The notes below the pieces were generated by a model. The model worked only from the letters and a program-made list of their open reading frames with translations. It made no database searches and had not been told where the DNA came from. A stretch of DNA of 64,000 bases, from NCBI GenBank assembly GCA_013399695.1, contig VXAU01000760.1, forward strand, positions 3,341,610 through 3,405,609. Direction: 5' to 3'. Position numbers and translations under genes: made by a program. This document shows, piece by piece, positions 12,801 to 25,554 of this stretch. Numbering within the stretch: the first letter of the stretch is position 1; every line of letters begins with the position of its first letter. Source of the DNA: Formicarius rufipectus. Its lineage: Eukaryota > Chordata > Aves > Passeriformes > Formicariidae.

Positions 12801-15800
12801 CATCAGTTATTTAATGGTGTCCTCTTTATGAGGATTACAGCTGATGGATTTCAGTGTCTACCTCTGCCATCCAGCTGGAGACCCACATAGTGCCTCTTGA
12901 CCCAACAGAGTAGAAACACAACATGGATGCCCATCCCATGGTTTAAAAATCTTGTATTTTATATCCATGGCTTTTGCATATCAAACCTCAAAGATAAAGC
13001 ACAACCTATATAAAAGAAGCATATAATTTGAAGAAGACTTGCAAGTAGAACATATTTGTTTAGACATGCAAAGCTTTCACCAAAAATTAAAGCCTTTTCA
13101 GAAACCTGGAGAACTTCAAGTAGCTCTGTGGAAGCAGCACTATAGAGCCATTTTATTTTCATCTGTGACGACCAACTTCCCCAATAGTTACATTCCTCAG
13201 AACTAAGTGACCAACCTCCTGAACAAAACTCCTGTGAGCAGAAGACAAACCCACCAAAGCCTTAAAGCATTAAAATAATTTAACTGTGCTTTCCCACAGC
13301 AACAGTTAATAGGAATAAAGGGTGGAATACAAAAGTAAGAGTGAAATAGGAGTTAAGAAAAACAGAAAAGAGTCTAAAGTCAGGCATATGGAAAAAGCCT
13401 GGCCCATCCATGTGCCTCCCCTTGCCTTGAGAACAGGAGAGAGCAGCCCATTGAGTGCTGCAGTTTCAGTATCTGGGAACTGGGATCCTATGCTAATGGC
13501 CGTGACCATAGTCTTTTATGTGCATTGCCAGGTCATTGTGGATGCTCTCAAGGTCTTTCACTGTAGGAGCCCACAATTCCCACTGAAGACACCTCACTGA
13601 AAGGTCACATATTATTCAGTATAAGAAACAAGGATCTCTTGCATACCTGCCTTTTTCAGGATGTGAGCTGGACTGTGCACAATGAGGACTGCAAAGGGCA
13701 TAAGCCCACTGGCCAGGTCCTGGCTAAATCCTTTCCCACAGCTGCATGAAAGAGAAGTAGTTTCAGGGGAATCAGCAATGAGATTACTGGTGCAATATTC
13801 AGTAAATGTCGTCTCCAGTGCACAGTGTGAGAGACAGATCAGCTGCCATTGACCTTAATAGTACCGATTACTATGCGGTTTGTGTAAGCGAGCAAGTCAG
13901 AAGCACATCCTCTGAATAAAGATAACATTACATCAATATGTCATTACTTTAAGTTTATATTAACAACCCAAAAATATTTGTTAGACTGGTAGAAACTGCT
14001 CCTTGGGAAGTCCTCTTTCACGTCAGCTCTAGCACAAAAAGTCCCTGAAGAATAATCTCTTAAACAAAAACTGCAGAATTATATATAGGCAACAACAAAC
14101 AGTTGAGGTTTGCATACGCATTTTTTAACCTTGTCATCTCCAGACCATCATGAAAATGTATTTTTTTCCTGAAATATTTCAGTCTTCCAATAATTTCACC
14201 CTTAATTTCAGTCTAACACCTGTGCCTTTGCTGGGACTGTCTCTAAAAATGTTTCCTCTGCAAAGACTTTGTACAAGTGTAAGAGCAGATGTTTTTCATA
14301 ACATAGTGCTGAATTATATAGTTCCAAGTAATTTTGCAAGAAAAAGATAACACAGATTAGTATTCCCAGTTTTAATTTGTATACACAAAACTAATGATCC
14401 AACATGACCTAAACAGGGAGTGCCATTTTCCGTTCATTGAAAATGGAAATGGTTAAGGACCCTGAAAAGTGGCACTTGCAGAGGTCACCTCACTGATCTG
14501 TTATCAAGGCTTGCATAATGAAGAGGATGACACAGCCATTAACTTGCATATGGGCTTGTATATGTCAAAGCAGACCAGCTTAATCTAAAGGTGAATTCAA
14601 TAATGTTATGCTGAATTGCAGTCCAAAAAAAGCCTGCAGAAGCCTATGATTAAAGGTCAGCACATCTGGCTTCTGATTTGATGTCAGCTGCTAACCCTTC
14701 TTTGACCTCATCCCCTGCAGACTTTCTAACTGCCTATTACTAGGGATATTTTACAATGTCATCTTGCTGATTCTCACTGTGCAGTGAGAAATACCATGTA
14801 GCTTTACCTTTGCTAAGTTAATTTCCAAACCTCTTCAGTACACCTGGAAAACGAACATTTAATTTCCTAAACCTGCGGTAAATTGTCATCTCACATTGGG
14901 AGATTGTGAATGAAAATTATACAAAAGCTTATTTTTCCTTTTGAAATAACCATTCTGTCCATTAGCCAGTGTGATCTCTGGAATTTGCATGCTTTGCATA
15001 ACAGCACTGGTGACAAACATTTTTTCATTCTTAGTGTAGCTGCGTGAAACAAACAACATAAAAAAATTGCTTACACTATATAGGAAATCATTCACACCAC
15101 ATGATATTTCCTACTTTACTGACTTTTATTGTCCTTCCATTTATTCATTTCCCTGAATTTGGCAGGTTAGTGTCCCTTTTCTGCTGTTGATATGCTAAGG
15201 CTTGTTTGTGTTTTTGAGTAGGGCAGTCCAATTCTGCCAAAAAGTAAGGGCAAAGCCTGTTGAGAGGCTGAATCCTTCTACATAAAAAAAACCACCTCTC
15301 TCAACTTGGCTTTCCACTTGCATCAGAAAACAATCTGTTCATTAGAAACAGTTCATAATCTTAAATGTTTCCCTAAGCTCCATATCAACTGATTCTCATT
15401 ACAAAACAAACAAAAAATTACAATTTACAAAAGTGAAAGGTAGATAATTACAGTAGAACACCCAGTTATTAGTTCATTTCCAAGTAGACAAAAGGAAGGA
15501 AATGAATGGTTTGTGAACACCCATATGCAACAGCACATGTTTCTCAGTGAGAATAAATGAAAAGTTTTTCAGCACAATGAGTGCCCCAAGGCACCACAAG
15601 GATTTACTTAATAGAAGAAAAAAAGAAACATGAATACAATACTTAAATATTTTGGGAACACTGATCAGTTAGAACACACCTTGCAATTATTTGCAATGCA
15701 AATTTTTTTTTCCTTTTTTTTAAAGACTGTACTGTAGACTGACTTATAGGAAAAAAATCTCACTACTTCAAATATGCTAGCATTCACACTTTTTCAATCC

Positions 15801-18800
15801 ATTTAGATTTGTAAAAGCCTCAAAAAGTAACTATCCAATGCTTGAGTTATTACATGCATTAAGATACATAATAAAGGAAAGGGATTTCTTTTAGAATTTT
15901 ACCAGTTATCAGCATTTCTCACTTATTTTACCCTTCCCACCACATTTAGGGAAAATGAGCCTTAATCATGGAAGCTAGCAGCTGGTGTAGCTCCATAATG
16001 CATATAAATAAAACACCAAAAGACTGCGGGACCTCCTTTTGGGGTTACTGTTTTAATGAAGCAGCATCACAGTTCTAGCTCGTCCCACCATTTCCATGGT
16101 ACATATGAGCAGTAAATCTAATCAACTACTTGCTGCATGGCTGAATGAAAGATAGAACCTGCTGCGATGGAGCTGCAATCAATGTGAATTTAGAGCTATA
16201 CCATATGTGGTAGGACTGAGTCCTAAGCAGGGACTGGGCTTGTTGCCTGCATCATGGCCTTACGAGAGTATTAAACAAATAATAAACATAGAAAATAAAG
16301 TTCATTAACTTCATTATCAATATGACTAAACACAGCTTTCATAAACATATCAGGTCTATGCCTGCAAAGCCTTATAGTCACTTATTCCTTCATTCTGCTC
16401 AGCCAAAAAGCAAACCTTCATTGCCACTTAAGAGTCCACCTGGTTCTCAAAGCAGAGATTACACCACCTGCACTGCCATTCCACAGTAGAGCAAATTCAG
16501 TCCCACTTCATTGTCATTCTGGTAGACTGCAACCACCACCCAGTCTATCTGCCTCTCATTAGCAATGGTAATAAGCAGAAGGACTTCTCATAGGTGGCAG
16601 TGAGACAGTGATGGTGTGTGATGGATGTCACCCTGCCACAGACTCCTGTGTCCATCTCAGCCACGCAAGCCTTCTATGAGCATCAGTAACTGCGTATGCA
16701 CAAAAGACACATTTCCTCTGCTTCCTGAGCAGACTTGGGTTGGCACATACAGCAGCCTCATTCTGTTGGTGTGAAAGTTTCCTATTTTTCCCCATTATGA
16801 GTCCCCACAGCCCAGATTGATAGTAGACCCAGCTGTCCTTTATAATTACATTTTAATGACTTAGGATGGTTGTTTGCATTTTGGCAACTTGTTTAATAGT
16901 GATGACATTTAAATTGTCACAACTAGGCTTCAAAGTTATCAATTTATTAGATGATCAGGAAACTTCACACCTATGATGGTGAGGTTTTTTGGCTGCAAAC
17001 TCAGTAATCTATCAGCACGCTGGTTTATATAATGAGGGTTATTTCATAGGGATATGATTTAGTTAATTCAGCCCTGAAAGGGATTAACTTGCACGAATTA
17101 AAAAGGTTCTGTTTACTTATTTTTACTTTAGATAGACAGACACTCCAAAAACACACACATATTGTGTTTTGTCTTCTGTTGCTTTCTTCATTTCAGTGTA
17201 TTGACTTTTTGTGCACACATCCATTTATTTCTTCTTCTGCAAATGAACCTGGGATTTGCAGACTCACATGATTTCTTCAGAGAAACGCTACTCAAACACC
17301 AACAGAAGCACTCAAATACCTCACAGATTATATTCTTGGGAGATTTTTTTGCTAAGTATTTAAACACTTATCCCCCAAAGGTGCATCAAAACAGGTGTCC
17401 AACCGCTTATATAAATGCAGAAGTCATGAATAGCAGAAAAAATTGACCCTGATTGCTTGCCCTGAACATCAGGTTCAGTCATAATACTGTCAGCTGCCTG
17501 GCATGTTCCCTACATACTGTTTACTCCTCACCCTCTCATTTGGGAAGCTACAGTTTCAAGTCTCCTAAAGTCTCTTGCCCATCTCTCTCGGACCTACTGT
17601 CTGCAAAGAATCACCACATGGTAGGGGCAAGTAAAGCTGCATGAGCTTCCTCACAAACCCACTGCTGCACAGCCCCAGCTGCTGAGGGGACACAGCTACA
17701 AATAAGCAGTGTTGGACAGGCCTGTTGGAACAAACTGGTGTCCTGTCCTGCCTCCAGTACCTGAGCTCAGCTCTGGGATTTGCATGCACTCCATGGCCAT
17801 TCCCATCACATGGCACAGAGCAGCTCCCTTCCCCAGACAGACTGACCATGGGTTGTGGCTGCAGCACACAAGAAATGATACCTCTGGCAGATGAGACTGA
17901 AACTGGTCAGTGGATCCAGAGGTCACTGGGAGAGGCAAAACTGCCACATGTTAATTTCCAGGAAATCCACTGAAACATGCTCATATACCTGGTTGCTGAG
18001 TGGCACCAACATGGACATGCCAGTCATCACCAAGGAAATCAGCTGTGGCAGGGGCACTATTGCTCAGTGCCAAGTCCCTGATGTACAAATGCCACTGCTG
18101 ACAGGCACCATGCAGATGCAAGCTAATATCTCCTGAGCTCCCACCAACCTCAGGGACTTGGCTTAGCAAAGGGTTTACCATATAATCTTTCCTCCAAGAG
18201 AGAACTGGCTGTAACACACAAATAGAGGGGGGGGTGGGAAATCTAATGAATGTACTTTTCTTTGCAGTTTTGACTGACTTTTCCTCCTTATCACTGGTAT
18301 TACCTTCAAGCAAGCAATCATTAAGTAAACAGATCTCAAAGAAAAGTCATTTCAAGTACAGATTTCTCCCACTAAATTCCCTCGAGTGCCCACTCTGTAG
18401 CCCTTGGGCAGAACCCAGCATGAATTTATCTCAAGAATAGGCCAATGCTCATTAATCAAGCAAAGGTCTGGCTGAAATCCTCACAGGCGGCTGCGCAGAA
18501 AGCCAAGTCACCTTGTTGTAACTGATCTAGGTACTCTGCAGTGCCAAAAGCCAGAAAGCTGCCAGAGACCATTATATTACAGATGGAAGGCCAGTAAAGA
18601 GAACAAGGAAAGTAATTAAAAAATATATTTCTCAAGCTCATTGCATACCAATCAAAATTCAAACACAGGATGAATAATCAAAACAAATGTGACAGGTAGC
18701 AGAAATATGTATTACTGAGCTGCTGAAAGAAAAAGCTGCAAATAGCCTTTCACAGGTTTTTTTGGAGAGGAGGAAGAGGTCCCCAGGGCAATCCCCACGG

Positions 18801-18940
18801 GAATTCTTTGACTCTGGGAAATGGAAGGGTTCATCCAGCTAATGGCTGAAAAACTTGCCCTTCTACCTAGAAAGCTGGAGGATTCCCAGAAACCTGAACA
18901 AGTCCTAGAAAGTTTGCATAAACACCCATGCAGATGGCTG
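6830..18940. other. Gene-poor intergenic interval
   Basis: Twelve kilobases of AT-rich sequence between the putative IRS1 island and the RHBDD1 promoter. It holds simple features only: an (AAT)n tract near 10,038, an A-run near 10,268, and a run of eight G at about 18,226. The longest open frame of the window (10,449-11,054, + strand, 201 codons) falls here but resembles no family I know and lacks support as a gene. Distal enhancers of either flanking gene could lie here, but I can point to no direct evidence. Confidence 0.5.
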
Positions 18941-18949
18941 AGCACTATC

Positions 18950-19200
18950 TTTATGCCCTCGCCGGTGCTCATTCCTTGCCAATCGCAAGCCCTCTGCCCC
19001 GTTTCCAGCGGTGGCCTTTGAAGTGTGAGATTGCGGCTGTGGAGATGCTCGTGGGACGGGGCCGCCCGGGGCTCTGCTCCTTGTTGGAGCTGCGCTTCTC
19101 CCAGCACAGGCAGAGCACCAGGGGCATCCTGCCTGCTGCAGCCCCACCCAGCCCCGCTCCCAAGCACCTAGCCCTGTCAGTTTGTTTAAAGGAGATTAGA
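18950..19200. promoter_or_regulatory. Isolated CpG-rich cluster
   Basis: About 250 bases with clearly elevated GC and CpG content (for example 'gggacggggccgcccggggc' near 19,051) inside AT-rich surroundings. A CCAAT motif (18,978 region, 'ttgccaatcg') lies at its left edge. Open frames exist on both strands, as expected for GC-rich DNA, with no recognisable protein. It could be a minor or alternative promoter, an enhancer with CpGs, or a relic of GC-biased conversion. Confidence 0.35.
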
Positions 19201-20119
19201 AAGCTGTATCTGCAGGGGGCTGACAGGCTATCATCTTCAGCCGAGTGGAAAATAAACTCGAGTACTAAGAGAGCAACCTGCTGCAGCTGTTTACACAGTG
19301 ACTGCACCACGTCAGGCTATTCCTGAGTCTCAACTGCGTGTCACGACAGGCAGTCACAGGAGGACACCGTGGAGCTGCTGCACCGGGTCTGAAGAAGGGC
19401 TTCCACCTCCATTTCTTGATCCAAGAAGGGGATGTCTATCTACACACTTCTTTGTCCTCAGGAGATTGGTAAGGCTGCAGCAGCACTACCACAAACCCAG
19501 GAAAAACTCACTGTTTGAAACGAAGCTAAAGACTGATGCTAATTTGCTATAAACACACAACAAAAAGCATCAGCCCCAACAGGCTGACCAGCTATTTCCA
19601 CCACCTGCTACGGGTAGTTCCCCATATGCTCTAGAGAAAACTTTAAAAGAGACAAAAATAAAACCCCACTGCTCAATTTCTATTGAGCTTTGAAGACCAC
19701 TACTTCTATTTCAGGTCAGGCTAAAGCAATGTGCTCCTGAAAGCTTGTCTACTTTTCCTACCTATACTAGCTGATCAAATACAGCATTTGCTGGAAATTT
19801 CTGCTTTACCAAGTCAGAATGAAATTGCTCCTGAGCTGAACCTGAGTAACACTCACCTACAAAATATAAACACCCAGGTGTACTGATAGTCAATAGCTTT
19901 ACTTTGTTTAATTCATACATTATTTTCTATGCTCAAAATACTAAAGTGCTTTAAAAAACCAGTTTGATCTTTACTTATTGTACTTTACTCCTTTCTACAA
20001 CAGCTTTTTAATTCCTACTGAATGTTGTAAAAACAGAGCCAATAGAATAATGCTTTAAACAGAGCTTACCAGTTTTGAACTGCCACTTTCAGATCCATTT
20101 CCTTAAAAATTGTATTTGC

Positions 20120-20520
20120 CTCTTTCCGATTCCGGAACGACCTCTGTAAAGGTGACCCGGCCCCTCCTGAGCAAGAGGCAGGAAAGGTCCAGGGGCAGCA
20201 GCTGGTTCAACCAAGAGCCCAAATCACATGGCAGCCCATGGTGACAGGGCAAGTTGGAGGCAAGTCCGGGAAGTCAAAATCAGGCATTGCACGAGGACAG
20301 GCAGACCAAGCCATCAGCTAAAGGCTCATGGCTAGGCCAGTGCTGTGGAGGAGCTGGAGACCGAGAGTACTACAGCACCTCTCAGGAAAAAAATAAAGTT
20401 CCAGGTGTGGCCTTAAATGGGTCTCTGGGCCCATGGGCAGAGGGGGTGGGTGGGGGACCCAGATGAGGCTGGTCAAGGTAATTAAGGCCTGTCAATGCAC
20501 CCTGAGCTGTGACAGGTGCC
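20120..20520. other. GC-rich unclassified block, repeat-like
   Basis: A ~400-base block, richer in GC than its flanks, contains an internal AATAAA (about 20,391) and a G-rich tract near 20,441-20,456. Its texture resembles a solo LTR or an old non-autonomous repeat, but I could not identify terminal TG...CA ends, target-site duplications or a known family. No coding sequence is apparent. Confidence 0.3.
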
Positions 20521-20524
20521 TTCA

Positions 20525-23500
20525 TTAGCCTCAGTTTTGTTAAATAAACCCTAATATGCTAAAGACAGCTCTAGGAATCCCATTAAGTTAAAACCAACAA
20601 CACAAAACCCCTCAAAACCCCAAATATTAATCAATACCCATTTCAGTAATACGGATAATATGAATATTACTACATACTATGCCTCCTTACTACTTCTGGG
20701 GTTATAACTTCCAAGGGAAATAAAGCTTTCTTCTTTCTATGAAACAGAAATAGAATGACTGGATTGTAAAGTAAAATTCTAGAAGCAGTCTTCTGCTGGT
20801 CTCAGCCCCTCCTCTAAATGGTTCCCTACCCCTGCCTCTGCCCTTCTCTGAGGGGAGCATATATGATGTAGGATCAAGGTTTGCATACAAGACAAAAACA
20901 TTCAGAGCTGGAATTCTTCTCATTATAACCAGAAGAAAATACAAAGCAAGACTTCCAAAAAGGGGCTTAAATGTAATTTCTGGAGAAATTCCTGTACTAT
21001 CTTTGACAAATCTTTCTTTACATGGAGTGCCAGATAAAGCCTTCCAGTACAGCCCAACTTTGAGAGCTGGGAACCTGGGAGTACTGCAAATCAGCATTTC
21101 ATCTCCCTTGGGAATGACATTACTTCCACTGTGCTGGCATCCTGCAGGCCGTGGAGCATGCAAATATGTCACCAGATTACTAACACATCCCTGTTATAAA
21201 GCAGTTCAAATTTCGCAAAAAAAATTGGATCAAAAGCCATGTTTCCGTAAAGGAAAACATAATGTGAATGCTTTATAGAAATGGGAAATAATCACAAAAT
21301 GTTCACAGCTAGAGTATTAACAAAAATTCCCTGCCAGCAGTAGAATATACTTTAACTTCATGATTTTTATAAACTGTGAATGATGAGATGTAAATTATGC
21401 TCCCACTGAAAAAGAACTGTATTCAACAGAATATTTTCTGCCTATGGTATTATTATGAATAACAACTTTTCAACTGTTTTAGTAATGATTATTTAAAATT
21501 CCTGTGGTCAAGCAAACTGAAGATAAATGTTTGCCTACACATATTTTAAAATCAGTTTAAATGACAGGTTACTCTCTTGTTATTCCATAACAAATAACTT
21601 TTTACATTATAATGTTTTCACCAGTGATGTCAAATTTTATTCTCTTTGATTCTGATACCTTTTTTAGAAAGCCTTTCAGTTGCATAAAGGGATTGCCTGG
21701 TAGCATCTTTTTGGCATAGTTCATACATTCATTTCCTTAATATTGCTGTTTGGTCTACTCCCTTCTCTTCTGATCACATAAAACAGCTCAGGCTTTTGAG
21801 CTTTCTCAAAACTTGTGGAAGTATCTGGATAACCAGGAGGTGACTAGATGATCAGATACCCCTTTGGCTCTAAGTGTTATGAAACCTTTCTGATGTTGTA
21901 TGTTTCTTCCAGCCCAAATTCAGACCAATATACTCTTTTATTTTCCACCAGGTATTTCATCTATTCCTCCAGGCAGTCTATATGAGCAAATCAAGAACCT
22001 TCAGGATATATTCCTTTTTATCTCTGTAAGTTGGAGAGAAGGCATCTCCATTTTTCACTTTGTTTGTCCGCATTGTATTATAAAGTTACAGTGTTGGTGA
22101 TAATGGCAGCTGAATGGGAGAAAGTACACTACCAGCTAAGGAGACTTTAGTATGGGTGGGCTACATAGTAAAATCAATGTAAATGTCAGATAAAAGACTC
22201 CAAAAGAATAAGCTCTGAATTCACACAAAACATATGCTATCAGATCATATCTCCATCTGTATCTCTCTGAAAGTCTTGCCTCCACAGCTTCCAAGGCATT
22301 ATGCTGTTCTCAGAACCAGAATGGTAGCAGCAGTACAATAGCTGCATGTAAACTAATAACATGTTTAAACTGGTCCTTTAATCATCTGTATTTAGTTAAT
22401 TTTCTTACAGACCCATTCTGTGTATCAAATTCTGGGTTACTGCTTCTCTCTTCTCCTCTTTGTAAACACTGTCACATACTGACAGTCTAGGAAAGTCACA
22501 GTTCCTTTACCATAACCACACTTTGACATTCTTCTTACATTTACAGGCTAGTCCTAACTAGTTCCTTCAAGATTAACATAAATAGTGTTTCAAATGTGCT
22601 GCTATCAGATTGCCAGCATTAATTAAAAAGGTATCCTTCAGATACAGATTTAATTTGCATCCATGCCTTCACAGCAGGATGTTCCTTCCCAATTGTTGCA
22701 TGTTGAAAAGCCTCGGTATAAGTCTCCGAAAAAATGAGTATTCTGAGATCTGCTCTACTGCTCCTAAAACACGTTTAAACCTTATGCTATTAAGCAAAGA
22801 TCTCAATGTCACTTTTTCATTATGGGTCAACATATGACTAAGCTGTATGTTTACACTGATAATAGCTGTATGATAAATATTTACATGGATTATATAGTTA
22901 GCAGGAAGGCGTAAGCAGCGCTCACTGTCTGCGTCACTCCTGTGCTAAGTGAACACGGGTTAGGAAAATGATGGGTTTCCTTTTTTATTCTTTATTTTCT
23001 TTGCAAGTATTGAATTCTCTTTCTAATCAGGCCAGACATAACCAGGAAACATAATCTATGCTGTTAATAGTTGCTTAAATGGAAAGGGATATTGTCTTAC
23101 ATGAATTCAACCAACCTTTTATGTGTCAGCCCTTCAGCTATTCTTGCTCAAGAATATCTTTCATGTTGAGGAAAGCTGAGCAATAGCACATATGGGACAT
23201 GTATGTCAACTTCTGAATTTTTCCACAAAAAAGAAGTTGTAGTTTCTGAACAGAAGTTCTCATTTTATTCAATTTTATTGTAAGAAAAATTAACATTCAG
23301 ACAAAGAGGTAAAAGAAATCTATGAGGTGAACAGTGGCAGGAGATTAAAGAAAGAGAGCAGCAGGTGTTTCTTTTTTTCTTATAACCAACTATTTATGTA
23401 TGTATAAAATAACTCAGAAGATCTGGTGGTTTTTTGTGGAACAAGAGAGAAAACACTAAATTTGAAGTGTTTAACGAGTATAAAATCCCCTACTTGGGTA

Positions 23501-24505
23501 AAAAGTACAAGAACAGTGTTTACTTTTTTAAAAAAATCTAGCCACATATGTGGCCCATTAATTAGAGCATCAGAACACATGATTCCTTTACTTAGCCTCT
23601 CATTGTTACTGTGACTTTTATTATCCCTGCTGTATCAATAAGAGAGAATACACAATTTCTCAGGCTGATGCAGGAAGCGAACTAGGATCTTCTAGGTCCC
23701 AGAAGAGAACCACAACCTGAGAACTTGCACATCCAGTATTAAGATCTGGACCTGTACTCAGGCAATAAATACTCAAGAATTATGGACTGGAATTATGACT
23801 GAATGGAGCATGCTAGTATAGAAAACAGTGCTAACTGTAGCAAACCTGGTGTATGATAGATAATCTATCAGTTTCGGCATTTTTAACTCCCACATCCTGT
23901 GATTTCTATGAATTATTATGATTAGCATTAATTGAGGTAACAGATCGAAATGTGCCAAAACTAAGGAGCTTAAGATAACATGTCTAAATAGTGGCACACC
24001 GAGTCTGCCCTCCTCTTTTGGCTTCTGTTCCTTCCTGGAAGTGAGGACTATGCTGAAGTTGCTTGTTTTGGCAAAGCATGCTCCTTTAACTTGATCTCCA
24101 CCCTGTTTCTAGGAATTCAGTCCCTTCCATGCCTGCCAGTCTGCTGAGCTGTGTGCTGTTTTTGGAAGGGCAGAATGCAATTTTCTTATAAATTCTATGA
24201 CATACTTGTATAAGTCGCCAAAATGTTCTATGAAACCTAAGTGCCACATAAATGACAGCAAAATAGGACCATTTACATGTAGCCTTGGCTGTGGGGTTTG
24301 CATGATTTCTTTCTAGTCACATATCTGCACCATCAGCTCACCACCTTTTCCACGATAACCAATTATTTTAGCCATTTATAATTTGCTTAGTGTATTCCCC
24401 GATGAATATTAATACAAAAACTTGCAGTCTGGGTATGTGTGTCAAATTTGGGGAACAGTACGGTGACTGAAGACACCAATGACCTCCACTGGAGAGCAAC
24501 TCACA
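20525..24505. other. Intergenic DNA upstream of RHBDD1
   Basis: AT-rich, non-coding. A 60-base patch at about 22,902-22,960 carries several CpGs and a CRE-like TGCGTCA (22,930-22,936) against a CpG-poor background. Nothing else recognisable. The - strand open frame 20,702-21,172 (156 codons) has no recognisable domain and no gene-like context. Confidence 0.45.
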
Positions 24506-24509
24506 TAGT

Positions 24510-24738
24510 CCTAAACTGTGTCAGGGAAGGTTTAGGTTGTACATCAGGAAGAAATTCCTCACAGAATGGGGGATCAGACATGGGAATGGGCTGCCCAGGG
24601 AGGTGGTGGAGGTGTTTAAGGACTGACTGGACATGGCACTCGGTGCCCTGGTCTGGCTGACGTGGTGGTGTTGGGTCATAGGTTGGACTCGATGACCTCG
24701 CAGGTCTTTTCCAATCCATCCGATTCCATTGTGTGTTC
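24510..24738 (+). mobile_element. CR1 LINE 3' end, plus orientation
   Basis: Shows the sense-strand CR1 3' layout in order: 'ggtttaggttgtacatcagg', 'aagaaattcctcacag', 'gggctgcccagggaggtggt', 'gaggtgtttaagga', 'tggcactcggtgcc', 'ggttggactcgatgacct', 'aggtcttttccaa', and a short 3' tail 'gattccatt'. It is the best preserved CR1 copy in the window and looks like a relatively young, 5'-truncated insertion. It ends within 30 bases of the assembly gap. Confidence 0.85.
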
Positions 24739-24763
24739 ATCTAATTGCTTTTAATACCTTGGG

Positions 24764-24786
24764 NNNNNNNNNNNNNNNNNNNNNNN
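24764..24786. other. Assembly gap (23 N)
   Basis: Twenty-three consecutive undetermined bases. The ~29 bases to the left (24,735-24,763) and to the right (24,789-24,818) are near-identical, differing at only a few positions, and the right copy runs into a pure A tract. This suggests contig ends that actually overlap, or a short tandem repeat the assembler could not close, rather than a true 23-base gap. Confidence 0.95.
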
Positions 24787-24819
24787 GGTTGTTCATCTAA
24801 TTTCTTTTAATACCTGGGG

Positions 24820-24847
24820 AAAAAAAAAAAAAAAAAAAAAAAAAAAA
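24820..24847 (+). repeat. Poly(A) tract
   Basis: An uninterrupted run of about 27 A immediately right of the gap and left of the RHBDD1 CpG island. It may be a retroposon tail or a simple homopolymer; homopolymers of this length also explain the assembly break. Confidence 0.85.
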
Positions 24848-24859
24848 GGAAAGAAAAAC

Positions 24860-25395
24860 AAAGAGCGCCCGAACCACTAAACTCACAGAACCAGTTCCTG
24901 CCTCGCAAGCGCAGCAAGGCGCCTTCACAGCGAACCCCACCGCGCCTCCCACCGGCGAGCGGCACCACCAGGCGCTGTCCCTGCAGGCCTCACCACAGCA
25001 GGCACAGCTCCCAGCTCCCACCTCCCTGCCAGGCAGTGGGACACCTCCTGCGGGGTTTTCGCTGCCGACACCCCTTATCGCACCGCATTCCTCTCCGCTC
25101 CGCCCCGGCCCGAGCGGCCGCCCCGCCCGCGGCTCACGTGGGCGCTGCCGGCGGAGTGAGTGAGTGCGGCCGGGGGGGCTGCGCGGGGCCGGATCGGCCT
25201 GGCTCCCTCCTTGCCTTTCCTGCTTCCCTGCCTCCCTTCTCTTCCCTCCCTCGGTCCCTGCTTTCCCCTGCCTTCCTGCCCGCCCCTCCTGCCCTGCCGG
25301 CGGTGAGGGGCCCGTCGCGGCGCTGTGCGCTGGGCCCGGCCCAGCCCGGGGAGGAGCGGGAGGGACAGCGGGTGTCGGGAGCGGCGCGGGGAGCC
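24860..25395 (+). promoter_or_regulatory. RHBDD1: RHBDD1 CpG-island promoter with putative non-coding first exon
   Basis: A dense CpG island. It contains GC boxes at about 25,099-25,105 and 25,121-25,129 and a CACGTG E-box at 25,135-25,140. No TATA box was recognised, typical of a housekeeping promoter. RHBDD1 is the next gene on the + strand, and its first coding exon (31,967) opens with an untranslated splice acceptor, so a non-coding first exon is required upstream. Candidate donors are two overlapping GTGAGT sites at 25,156 and 25,160 and a GTGAGG at 25,303. I cannot choose between them or fix the start site without RNA data. A pyrimidine-rich run of ~80 bases (25,200-25,290) lies between the donors. 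Confidence 0.7.
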
Positions 25396-25400
25396 GGGCT

Positions 25401-25550
25401 TACAAACACAGAGACATACACACGTGCAACTAAGCACAAACACGAACACACAGACGCATAAACAAGCACAGTACAAACACAGACACGCACACACATGCAG
25501 GCAAGCACAAACACGAACACATGCATAAACAAGCACAAACACGCACCCAC
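25401..25550. repeat. Degenerate CA-rich minisatellite with ~71-bp higher-order period
   Basis: About 150 bases built from variants of CACAAACA, CACACG and ATAAACAAG. The block beginning AAGCACAAACACGAACAC at 25,432 recurs at 25,503, a 71-base offset, each followed within ~15 bases by CATAAACAAGCACA. Despite being open on both strands it is low-complexity, and the implied Cys/Val-rich or Lys/His/Thr-rich translations are artefacts. It lies at the downstream edge of the RHBDD1 island, in the 5' intron. Confidence 0.75.
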
Positions 25551-25554
25551 GCCC

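Noticed and set aside
18712..19326. Open frames of 113-151 codons on both strands near 19 kb
   Set aside because: Overlapping frames on both strands are expected in GC-rich, CpG-dense DNA; no domain, splice structure or family similarity seen.
20702..21172. 156-codon minus-strand open frame
   Set aside because: No recognisable domain, no promoter, no flanking exon signals.
25075..25550. Cys/Val-rich and Arg/Ala-rich open frames across the CpG island
   Set aside because: They are translations of the CA-rich minisatellite and of GC-rich promoter DNA, with overlapping frames open on both strands and no family resemblance.
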